Translations under genes and position numbers: made by a program
Notes under the pieces: generated by a model
Told to the model about the DNA's origin: nothing
Seen by the model: the letters and a program-made list of their open reading frames with translations, nothing else
Database searches by the model: none
Assembly: GCF_001940455.1 (NCBI RefSeq)
Contig: NZ_MKQR01000016.1
Location: 93,125 to 157,124 of the forward strand
Origin: Actinokineospora bangkokensis
GTDB taxonomy: Bacteria > Actinomycetota > Actinomycetes > Mycobacteriales > Pseudonocardiaceae
Reading direction: 5' to 3'
DNA: 64,000 nucleotides
Shown: positions 57,321 to 64,000 of the stretch, one piece after another
How positions within the stretch are numbered: the stretch's first letter is position 1
Layout of the letters: each line of letters begins with the position of its first letter

Positions 57321-57880
57321 CACTTCTCCCACGTCCGCAATCGTCAGGGCCGACCGCTCGGACCCCCTCGAACGGCAATTCGGAAACTAGCTCGGCGGCG
57401 TCGCGGTCCACAGCGGAAAGTGCGCCGACTCACGTGGTGATGTCCTCAGCTCCGAGGTCACCCGAACGAGGTCCGTCCCGAACACCCTGGGATACATAAC
57501 CACGCTCTGTGTCATCACGCCACCCGGGGGGTGAAGTTTTACCGGAGTGACATACCTTGGTCGGGTGGCTGTGGCCAGGCAACACTACTGAACGAAACGA
57601 GACGGCGACCACACCCCGACGTCCGACAATACCGTCCACACTGGACATAAAGACGGCTGGCGCCATTCTTGGCACCACGCCGACCGCATTCGTAGTACCC
57701 TCCTGCACAGCACGCAGAAATTGCAGGTGAGGACACCGGGTGACGCCGTGGCGACACGGTGCGCCGCACTTTTCCTGCAATGTCTTTCACCTTCGTCGCT
57801 CACCGCGGAGTGGCGCACGTCGCGCCGGCGCCCCCGCCGCCGGTGATCGCCATACCCGCGGTAGGAAAGGAAGTCCGCCG
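57321..57880. other. 560-bp divergent regulatory region of the glycan locus
   Basis: No convincing gene; open frames give low-quality products. The stretch 57520-57720 is less GC-rich than its surroundings and should hold promoters for both the GT operon and the SGNH operon. ATTGCAGG (57719-57726) and CCTGCAAT (57774-57781) are inverted copies about 47 bp apart and could fold into a leader hairpin of the SGNH transcript. Confidence 0.55.
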
Positions 57881-58783
57881 GTGCCCCGTCGCCTGTTCGC
57901 GCTGGCCATCGCCGCCGTGACCGCGGTCTCGGGCTGCGCGGTGGCCGCCACCGCCGCCGACCCCGGCACCCGGTACTACGTCTCGCTCGGCGACTCCTAC
58001 GCCGCGGGCTACCGACCCACCGGCACCGATTCCGGCGGTACCTCCACCGACGGCTTCGCCTACCAGGTCGCGGAGAAGACAGTGGTGCACGGGCTGCCGA
58101 TGCAGCTGGCCAACTTCGGCTGCACCGGCGTCACCTCCACCCAGCTGCGCTCGGAACCGGGCTGCGCCGAATCCGCGCTCGGCCCGAACCCCGCCCCCTA
58201 CGGCGGACTGTCCCAGGCGGCGGCCGCCGTGGAGTTCGTCAAGCAGCACAAGGGCCGCATCGGGCTGGTGACGGTCGTGGTGGGCGGCAACGACGTCCGG
58301 CCCTGCCTGCCGATCCAGGCCGCGCCCCGGCCCGACGCGGTGCCCTGCCTCCAGGCCGCCGTGCAGCAGCTGCGGACCAACCTGTCCGCCGTGCTCGGCG
58401 CGCTGCGGGAGGCGGCGGGCCCGGACGTGCCCATCGTCGGCCTGACCTACCCGGACATGCTGCTCGGCGCCTGGGTGTCCGGCGGCGCGGGCGGCCAGGA
58501 GATCGCCGCCGCGTCCGTCGCGGTGTTCCGCGACCTGCTCAACCCGGCGCTGCAGGCGGAGTACGCCGCCGTCGGCGCGGAGTTCGTCGACGTCACCTCC
58601 GCCACCGACGCCTACGTCCCGCTGGCCCAGACCACGACGGTGCCGGGCTACGGCGTGCTGCCGACCGCCGTTGCCGCCGCGTGCCTGTACACCTACTACT
58701 GCCGCTACGGCGACGTGCACCCGACCTTCGACGGGCACCGGGTGATCGCCGAGCACGTCGTCCGCGCGGCCCGCATCGCGTGA
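57881..58783 (+). CDS. Exported SGNH/GDSL hydrolase
   Basis: 300 aa from GTG at 57881, with GGAAAGGAAG about 8 bp upstream. Signal segment FALAIAAVTAVSGCAVAATA; VSGC at Cys19 is lipobox-like, so it may be a lipoprotein or simply secreted. All SGNH blocks are present: VSLGDSYAAG (Ser39), GCTGVTS, VVVGGNDV (Gly/Asn) and DVHPTFDGH (Asp-His). Likely an esterase acting on acylated glycans or lipids at the surface. It leads a plus-strand operon with a GT4 and an acyltransferase. Confidence 0.9.
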   Translation: MPRRLFALAIAAVTAVSGCAVAATAADPGTRYYVSLGDSYAAGYRPTGTDSGGTSTDGFAYQVAEKTVVHGLPMQLANFGCTGVTSTQLRSEPGCAESALGPNPAPYGGLSQAAAAVEFVKQHKGRIGLVTVVVGGNDVRPCLPIQAAPRPDAVPCLQAAVQQLRTNLSAVLGALREAAGPDVPIVGLTYPDMLLGAWVSGGAGGQEIAAASVAVFRDLLNPALQAEYAAVGAEFVDVTSATDAYVPLAQTTTVPGYGVLPTAVAAACLYTYYCRYGDVHPTFDGHRVIAEHVVRAARIA

Positions 58784-58793
58784 GCGGCACGCC

Positions 58794-59870
58794 ATGACCA
58801 CCGTCGCCGTCGTCACCCCCGGCTTCCCGCCCGAGCGCGGGGGCGTCGAGGCGCACGTCGGCAACCTGGTGCGCGAACTGGCGGCGCGCGGTGCGCGCGT
58901 GCGCGTGCTCACCGCCCGGCGCGGCCTCACCGCCCCGGTGGACGAGGTCGTCGGGGGCGTGCCGGTGCGGGTGTACCCGGCGTGGCGCACGACGGCGATG
59001 TCCCTGTCACCGCGGCTGCTGCTCGCGGGGTTGCGCGCCGGGCGCGACGCCGACGTGGTGCACGTGCACAGCTACCACGCCGCCTGCGGGTTCGCGGCGC
59101 TGGCGGGCTTCCGGCGGCGGGTGGTGTTCACCCCGCACTACCACGGCGGCGGGCACACCACCGGAGCCTCGCTGCTGCACCTGGGCTACCGCTTCGTCGG
59201 CAAGCTGCTCTTCCGCGCGGCGGCCCGGGTGATCTGCGTGTCCGAGGCCGAGCGCGCCGCGCTCGTCGCGGACTTCCCCGCGGCGGCGGCGAAGGCGGTG
59301 GTGCTGCCCAACGGCGTGGACACCGCCGCGCTGCGCGCCGCCGAGCCGTTCCCCGGTGAACCGCGCACGGTGCTGAGCCTGGGGAGGCTGGAGCCGTACA
59401 AGCGGGTCGACGAGCTGGTGCGCGCGGTCCCGCTGCTGCCCGCCGACGTGCAGGTCGTGGTCATCGGCACCGGGTCGCAGGCCGGGCCGCTGCGCGCGCT
59501 GGCCGCCGAGCTGGGCGTGGCCGACCGGGTGCGGCTGCTCGGCGGCCTCGACGACCACGCCGTCCACCGCTGGCTGCGCACCGCCGCCGTGCTGGTCTCG
59601 CTCTCGGCGCACGAGGCGTTCGGCATGGCCCCGGTGGAGGCCGCCGCCGCGGGCGCGCACGTCGTGCTCAGCGACATCCCGGCGCACCGGGAGATCACCA
59701 TCGCGCACCTGGGCACCGCGGCCAGGGTGGTCGAGGTCGACCCGACGGCGGTCGCCAAGGCCGTCGCCGCCGCGCTCACCGCCGGGCCCCCGACCGGGGT
59801 CGACGCACCGGACTGGGGCCGGATCGCCGAGGACACCCTCGCCGTGCTCCGGGGAGAGGACACCCGATGA
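58794..59870 (+). CDS. GT4 family glycosyltransferase (PimA/MshA-like style)
   Basis: 358 aa from ATG at 58794, 10 bp after the SGNH stop. GT-B: TVAVVTPGFPPERGGVEAHV, VFTPHYHGGGHTTGASL, ARVICVSEAERAAL, VLPNGVDTAAL, TVLSLGRLEPYKRVDELVRA, LSAHEAFGMAPVEAAAAGAH (EAFG-x7-E donor site). Such enzymes transfer nucleotide-activated hexoses to lipid or small acceptors. It overlaps the acyltransferase by 4 bp, so a glycosyl-then-acyl sequence on one product is a reasonable inference. Confidence 0.9.
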   Translation: MTTVAVVTPGFPPERGGVEAHVGNLVRELAARGARVRVLTARRGLTAPVDEVVGGVPVRVYPAWRTTAMSLSPRLLLAGLRAGRDADVVHVHSYHAACGFAALAGFRRRVVFTPHYHGGGHTTGASLLHLGYRFVGKLLFRAAARVICVSEAERAALVADFPAAAAKAVVLPNGVDTAALRAAEPFPGEPRTVLSLGRLEPYKRVDELVRAVPLLPADVQVVVIGTGSQAGPLRALAAELGVADRVRLLGGLDDHAVHRWLRTAAVLVSLSAHEAFGMAPVEAAAAGAHVVLSDIPAHREITIAHLGTAARVVEVDPTAVAKAVAAALTAGPPTGVDAPDWGRIAEDTLAVLRGEDTR

Positions 59871-61090
59871 CCAGCACCCAGCGCCCCCGGCGCGTGCAGC
59901 CGCTGGACCGGCCCTGGCTCGGCCAGCGCTCGGTCCTGCTCGCCACGCCGGTGCGCACCGACGTCGCGGCGATCCGCGCGGCCCTGCTGCGCTTCGCCCA
60001 CCTGCACCCCGACTCCCCCATCGCCTCCCGCCTGGACGCGGCCACCGGCCGGTGGCTGCCGGTGCCCCCGCACCAGCGGGCCGCGCACGTCGAGCGCCTG
60101 GTCACCACCGCGCCCGACCCGGACCCCGACGACCTGGAGGCGCACGTGCGCCGGTACCGGGTCACCGCCCCGGACCTGCCGGTGGTCGTGGTGGTGAGCC
60201 CGACGGCGGTGCTCACCGAGATCAGCCACGCCGTCGGCGACGCCGCCACCTTCACCCGGTTGACGATGGCGATCTCCCGGGCCTCCGGGTTGGACGAGCT
60301 GGCCCACCGCACCGGCACCCGCACCGTGCTGCGCGCCCTGCGCTCCGGGCTGCGCGCCCACCGCCAGGACTGGGCCGACTTCGTCCGCCACCGGGTCGCC
60401 CCGCCGCGCACGACCACCTCCGGCCCGCCGCAGCAGTGCCGCCCCGACTTCACCGGCACCGTCGTGCCCGCCGCGGCGCTGCGCGAGATCACCCGCTGGC
60501 GCAACGCCCACGCCCGCGGCACCTCGATCACCAGCGTGCTCACCACCATGACCCACCGCGCGTTCACCGACCTCGGCGTCCCCGTGCGCGACGACGGCCT
60601 GTGGGCGCTCATCGACATCCGCGGCCTGCTGCCCGACGCCCCCCACCGCTGGGGCAACCTGTCCAAGAGCCTCTACCTCACCGCCGCGCTGCGCGACCCC
60701 GCGGCGGTCGAGGCGGCGATGAAGCAGGCCCGCGACACCTCCCGCGCCCTGCCCGCCCTCGTCCTGGGCTCGCTCACCGGCGCCGTCGCCACCCCCCAGC
60801 AGCCGCCCACCCGCGCGCCCCGCCCCGACGCGGTGACCCTCACCTTCAACTCCATGCCCACCCTGCCCGGGCTGGCGGACATGGACTGGGTCGAGGGGGC
60901 GGGCCCGCGCCGCTTCTTCGGGTTCGGCCCGTCCATGGGCCCCGAGGGGCTGACCGTGTTCGCCATCCGCACCCGCGAGCACCTGGAGCTCAGCGCCAGC
61001 TACGACTCCTCCGTCATCAGCACCGACACCGCCGCCAAGGCGCTCGCCGCGCTCACCGACCCCGCCGCGCTGCTCGCCGCGATGGGCTGA
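59867..61090 (+). CDS. HXXXD-type acyltransferase (PapA/condensation-domain-like)
   Basis: 407 aa from ATG at 59867 (ATGA overlap). The catalytic motif is LTEISHAVGDAATF with His121 and Asp125 (HxxxD). The second block VTLTFNSMPTLPGLADMDWV followed by FFGFGPSMGPEGLTVFAI mirrors the C-terminal half of CAT-like acyltransferases. Proteins of this superfamily esterify sugars or alcohols with acyl-CoA or carrier-bound acyl groups (PapA, WS/DGAT, NRPS condensation domains). Next to a glycosyltransferase and an exported SGNH esterase, it probably acylates a glycolipid. Confidence 0.85.
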   Translation: MTSTQRPRRVQPLDRPWLGQRSVLLATPVRTDVAAIRAALLRFAHLHPDSPIASRLDAATGRWLPVPPHQRAAHVERLVTTAPDPDPDDLEAHVRRYRVTAPDLPVVVVVSPTAVLTEISHAVGDAATFTRLTMAISRASGLDELAHRTGTRTVLRALRSGLRAHRQDWADFVRHRVAPPRTTTSGPPQQCRPDFTGTVVPAAALREITRWRNAHARGTSITSVLTTMTHRAFTDLGVPVRDDGLWALIDIRGLLPDAPHRWGNLSKSLYLTAALRDPAAVEAAMKQARDTSRALPALVLGSLTGAVATPQQPPTRAPRPDAVTLTFNSMPTLPGLADMDWVEGAGPRRFFGFGPSMGPEGLTVFAIRTREHLELSASYDSSVISTDTAAKALAALTDPAALLAAMG

Positions 61091-61093
61091 TCA

Positions 61094-61119
61094 CCGGGCG
61101 GCGTGAAATGCCCGCCCGG
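61094..61119 (+). terminator. Hairpin after the acyltransferase gene
   Basis: CCGGGCGG, loop CGTGAAATGC, CCGCCCGG, starting 3 bp after the stop at 61090. It likely ends the three-gene operon, partly attenuating the gene at 61158. Confidence 0.6.
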
Positions 61120-61157
61120 CCACCGGCGATACCCCCGTGGAGCGAAGGGGGGCGCCC

Positions 61158-61904
61158 GTGCCCGAGGTCGTCGTCGTCCAGGACCCGGCGTCCGCGGGGG
61201 TCGACCCCGACTCCCTCCGGCGGGCCCCGGGGCTCGGGGTGGAGGTCGTCGACTGGGCGGCGGCCGTGCCGGTCGAGCCGTGCTCGGCGGGCGACATCAC
61301 CTCCGCCCGCGAACTCGACCTGCTGGCGGCCTGGTGGGCGCGGGCCGCGGAGATCGACCGCTCGATCCCCCTCCCCGACGGCGACACCCTCATCCGCCCG
61401 GGGCGGTTGGTCGAGCGCGCGCTGCCCTACCTGGTGGGCCGCCACTTCGAGTCCGACACCGCGCTGTTCACCGCGCTGCGGCGCACCACCGGGTACCTGT
61501 CCGACCCCGCGCGCCGGGCGGCTGCCCGCGGCGCCGTCGCGGACGCGCTGCCGGGCGCGCGGGCCGTCGTCGCGTCGGGGTTCGGGTCGGTGGTCGCCTA
61601 CGAGGCGCTGTGCGCCGCCGCCCACAAGGTGGGCGCGTTCGTCACGGTCAACTCCCCGCTGGGCGCGCGCGACCACGTCTTCCCCCGGCTGGACCCCCGG
61701 CCGGACGTGGTGGGAGTGTGGCCGGGCCCCGCCGACCTGGTGTGGACGAACATCGCCGAACCCGGTGACGTGGCCGCGCTCTCCCCCGACCTGCGCCCCT
61801 ACTTCGGGGACTCCGTGCGCACCCACGTGCTCGGCGCGTCCGACCGGGCCCGCGGCACGCTGGCGCGCCTGGTGGCCGACGCCGTGGGGGCCGCCTTCGC
61901 CTGA
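61158..61904 (+). CDS. Alpha/beta-hydrolase-fold pseudoenzyme of unknown role
   Basis: 248 aa from GTG at 61158 with AAGGGGGG upstream. The middle reads GARAVVASGFGSVVAYEALC; related actinobacterial proteins have xHSLGSVVAYEAL there, so the nucleophile Ser is Gly141. The later strand TVNSPLGARDHVFPRL and VGVWPGPADLVWTNIAEPGD fit the serine-hydrolase-fold pattern of a family often found next to signalling or effector genes. With no nucleophile it is unlikely to hydrolyse anything. It lies about 0.6 kb from the HSP90-like gene, separated by a VOC gene on the other strand. Confidence 0.65.
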   Translation: MPEVVVVQDPASAGVDPDSLRRAPGLGVEVVDWAAAVPVEPCSAGDITSARELDLLAAWWARAAEIDRSIPLPDGDTLIRPGRLVERALPYLVGRHFESDTALFTALRRTTGYLSDPARRAAARGAVADALPGARAVVASGFGSVVAYEALCAAAHKVGAFVTVNSPLGARDHVFPRLDPRPDVVGVWPGPADLVWTNIAEPGDVAALSPDLRPYFGDSVRTHVLGASDRARGTLARLVADAVGAAFA

Positions 61905-61917
61905 CCGCGGCGGGCCG

Positions 61918-62346
61918 TCAGACCCGCCAGGGCATGTGCTGCAACGTCCAGGTGTTGCCGTCCGGGTCCGCGAACGACGCGTACAGCACTCCCCCGCCCA
62001 CGTCCTCCACCTCCCCGACCTCGGTGCCGCGCTCGACCAGCGCCGCCCTGGCGCGCTCGATGTCGGCCACCACCAGGTGCAGGCCGCGCACGGTGCCGAG
62101 GGCGCCGTCGAGGTGGGGCAGGCCCTCCGAGAGCAGGATCGAGCAGGCCGAGCCGGGCGGGGTGAGCTGGCAGATGCGCACGCCCTCGGCCGGGCTCATG
62201 TCGACGTCGACGTGGAAGGCGAGCCGGTCGGTGTAGAAGGCCTTCGCGCGGTCGACGTCGGCGACCGGGAGCGGGACCAGTTCGAGCAGGTACTCACCCG
62301 GCAGCACGGTGCGGTTGGGCAGCGGCGCGGCGAACTCCGTGGACAT
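61918..62346 (-). CDS. VOC family (glyoxalase-like) protein
   Basis: 142 aa from ATG at 62346 (MSTEFAAP). VOC pattern: LLELVPLPVADVDRAKAFYT, DRLAFHVDVDMSP, RICQLTPPGSACSILLSEG, GLHLVVADIERARAALVERG, YASFADPDGNTWTLQHMPW. One of the common actinobacterial glyoxalase/dioxygenase-fold proteins; the typical YASFxDPDGN motif carries the metal-binding end. Substrate unknown. Antiparallel to both neighbours. Confidence 0.87.
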   Translation of the reverse strand: MSTEFAAPLPNRTVLPGEYLLELVPLPVADVDRAKAFYTDRLAFHVDVDMSPAEGVRICQLTPPGSACSILLSEGLPHLDGALGTVRGLHLVVADIERARAALVERGTEVGEVEDVGGGVLYASFADPDGNTWTLQHMPWRV

Positions 62347-62543
62347 GGGGGGCATCCTGCCGGGAGGCTGGCCGCTGCCGGTGGCGCAACGCCGCATACC
62401 GGACGGTCCCGGTCGGGGGAACCCCGGGCGGAGCACCGGAATGTCGGTGGGCACCGGCAGAATGACCGGCACAGGCCCGGTCCGGGTCTGGACCGGGGGC
62501 GGCGGACCGGCCGCGCCCGGCGGAGGGATGGCCAGGGGGAGTC

Positions 62544-64000
62544 GTGAGCGGGCAGCGGACGTTCCAGGTGGACCTGCGGGGTGTGGTCGACCTGCTGAGC
62601 CACCACCTCTACTCCAGCCCGCGCGTGTACGTGCGGGAGCTGATGCAGAACGCCGTGGACGCGGTCACCGCGCGGGGGGACGCCTGCGCGCCCCGGCGGA
62701 TCTCGATGGTGGCCGACGGGCGCGGCCTCGTCGTCGAGGACACCGGGATCGGGCTCACCGAGGAGCAGGTGCACGAGTTCCTGGCCACGATCGGGCGCAG
62801 CTCCAAGCGCGACGAGCTGGGGTTCGCCCGGCACGAGTTCCTCGGCCAGTTCGGCATCGGGCTGCTCTCGGCGTTCCTGGTGGCCGACGAGGTGCGGGTG
62901 GTGACCCGCGCCGAGGGGCGGCCCGCGGTGGCGTGGACCGGGCGGTCCGACGGCACCTACGGCATCGGCCCGGCCGAGCGCGCCGAGACCGGCACCACGG
63001 TCACCCTGGCCGCGCGGGCGGGCGCCGAGCAGTGGTTCGACCCCACGACGGTGGCGGAGCTGGCGGCGCTGTACGGGTCGATGCTGCCGTTCGAGGTCAC
63101 CGTCAACGGCGCGGCGGTGACCGGGGGCGGGCTGCCCTGGGCCCGCGACGAGCGCCCGGCGGGTCAGCGGCGGGCGGACCTGGTGGGCTACGCCCAGGAC
63201 GTCCTGGGCACCACCCCGTTCGACGTGGTGGACCTGGACGTGCCCGAGGCCGCGCTGACCGGGGTGGCGTTCGTGCTGCCGTTCCCGGCCAACCCCGCCG
63301 ACCGGGGCGGCAACCGGGTGCACCTCAAGCGGATGCTGCTGTCGGAGGGCGTGGCGGACCTGGTGCCGGACTGGGCGTTCTTCGCCAGGGTCGTGGTCGA
63401 CTCCGGTGAGCTGCGGCCGACCGCCAGCCGCGAGGGCCTCTACGCCGACGACCTGCTCGACCGCACCCGGGAGGCCATCGGCGAGCAGCTGCGCGGCTGG
63501 CTGGTGAACCTGGAGCGCACCGACCCGCGCAGGCTCACCAAGTTCCTCGGCGTGCACCACCTGGGCGTCAAGGCCCTGGCGCTGCACGACGACGACATGC
63601 TCCGGCTGGTCGACCAGTGGTGGCCGGTGGAGACCAACACCGGCCGGATGACCACCGCGGAGTTCCGCGCCCGGCACGGCGAGCTGCGCTACACCGCCAC
63701 CGCCGACGAGTTCCGGCAGCTGGCCGGGGTGGCCGCCGCCCAGGGCCTCGCGGTGATCAACGGCGGCTACACCTACGACACCGAGCTGATCGAGCGGCTG
63801 GCCGACCTCGACCCGACCACCGCGGTCACCCGGCTGAGCCCCACCGACCTGGCCACCCGGTTCGACGCGGTGGACCCCGAGGTCGAGCTGGGGCTGCGCG
63901 GGTTCCTCGGCACCGCCCAGCGCGCGGTGGACGGCCTGGGCTGCGAGGTGGTGCTGCGCGCGTTCGACCCGCCGAGCACCCCGGTGCTGTTCCTGGTCGA
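62544..64000 (+). CDS. HSP90-family GHKL ATPase, C-terminus cut by window edge
   Basis: Starts GTG at 62544 and is open for 485 codons to the edge. GHKL ATPase motifs are intact: YVRELMQNAVDAVTA (N-box with Glu and Asn), VVEDTGIGLTEEQ (DxGxG), HEFLGQFGIGLLSAFLVADE (G2). The middle domain FPANPADRGGNRVHLKRMLL and VVDSGELRPTASREGLYADD follows HtpG-type HSP90. Many actinomycetes encode this shorter HSP90-like protein beside or instead of HtpG; client and role are unclear. Confidence 0.88.
   Translation, partial: MSGQRTFQVDLRGVVDLLSHHLYSSPRVYVRELMQNAVDAVTARGDACAPRRISMVADGRGLVVEDTGIGLTEEQVHEFLATIGRSSKRDELGFARHEFLGQFGIGLLSAFLVADEVRVVTRAEGRPAVAWTGRSDGTYGIGPAERAETGTTVTLAARAGAEQWFDPTTVAELAALYGSMLPFEVTVNGAAVTGGGLPWARDERPAGQRRADLVGYAQDVLGTTPFDVVDLDVPEAALTGVAFVLPFPANPADRGGNRVHLKRMLLSEGVADLVPDWAFFARVVVDSGELRPTASREGLYADDLLDRTREAIGEQLRGWLVNLERTDPRRLTKFLGVHHLGVKALALHDDDMLRLVDQWWPVETNTGRMTTAEFRARHGELRYTATADEFRQLAGVAAAQGLAVINGGYTYDTELIERLADLDPTTAVTRLSPTDLATRFDAVDPEVELGLRGFLGTAQRAVDGLGCEVVLRAFDPPSTPVLFLV

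Noticed and set aside
57430-57790. Short minus-strand open frames (83-116 codons) in the glycan-locus intergenic region
   Set aside because: Different frames overlap each other, no ribosome site, no recognisable motif, and the region must contain two divergent promoters.
1-64000. CRISPR array, rRNA or tRNA genes
   Set aside because: The three tandem arrays found (32, 22 and about 174 bp periods) lack spacer-repeat structure or Cas genes, and I saw no cloverleaf or rRNA signature by eye.

Overview
The window is 64 kb of very GC-rich DNA with GTG starts, tightly overlapping genes, many TetR-type regulators, an acyl-CoA carboxylase beta/epsilon pair, an F420-type luciferase-like oxidoreductase, an LAxTG (class E type) sorting signal and Excalibur and DUF1540 proteins. 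This fits a filamentous actinomycete, probably Pseudonocardiaceae (Actinosynnema/Saccharothrix/Actinokineospora-like). The genus is inferred from overall flavour only. I saw no rRNA, tRNA, CRISPR array or intact transposase.

Left edge (1-9.2 kb): the end of a contractile-injection/phage-tail-like locus. A tail sheath gene runs off the left edge, diverging from a DUF4255 (Afp16/Pvc16-like) gene. Two unrecognised genes follow (725 and 361 aa), then a 1030-aa LAxTG-anchored surface protein and a 166-bp palindromic MITE-like element whose ends supply the stop codons of both neighbours. 9.2-17.7 kb: NmrA-type reductase with a divergent TetR and tetO-like operators, DUF1877, then a class II lanthipeptide synthetase (LanM), a small hydrophobic peptide with one Cys as candidate substrate, and a LAL-type LuxR regulator. 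17.8-23.5 kb: glycosidase-like protein/TetR and MpaB-type oxygenase/TetR pairs, each with a palindromic operator, then a two-gene unit: a protein with three near-identical WWQG repeats and a pertussis-toxin-S1-like ADP-ribosyltransferase with no signal peptide.

23.5-44.1 kb: mostly metabolic and regulatory genes: VOC protein, PfkB kinase-SurE, VKOR, acyl-CoA carboxylase epsilon/beta with a tandem-hairpin terminator, MBL hydrolase-DedA, a membrane alkaline phosphatase-like protein, alpha/beta hydrolase with divergent HxlR, a protein phosphatase with WPD loop, GH13, SMR, a DUF1540 protein behind an IdeR/DtxR-like iron box, two TetRs, LLM oxidoreductase, SRPBCC, DMT permease, Excalibur lipoprotein, and MarR with divergent azoreductase.

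44.1-64 kb: a 145-bp palindromic repeat, SthA-like transhydrogenase, two hydrolases (one lacking its nucleophile), a small secreted protein and a double-domain GDPD. A six-gene minus-strand glycan operon (GT2, GT4, DUF6541-like membrane protein, small membrane protein, flippase, GT4) with chained 4-base overlaps faces a plus-strand SGNH hydrolase-GT4-HXXXD acyltransferase operon; together they look like a surface glycan or glycolipid locus. The window ends with a pseudo-hydrolase, a VOC protein and a partial HSP90-like ATPase.
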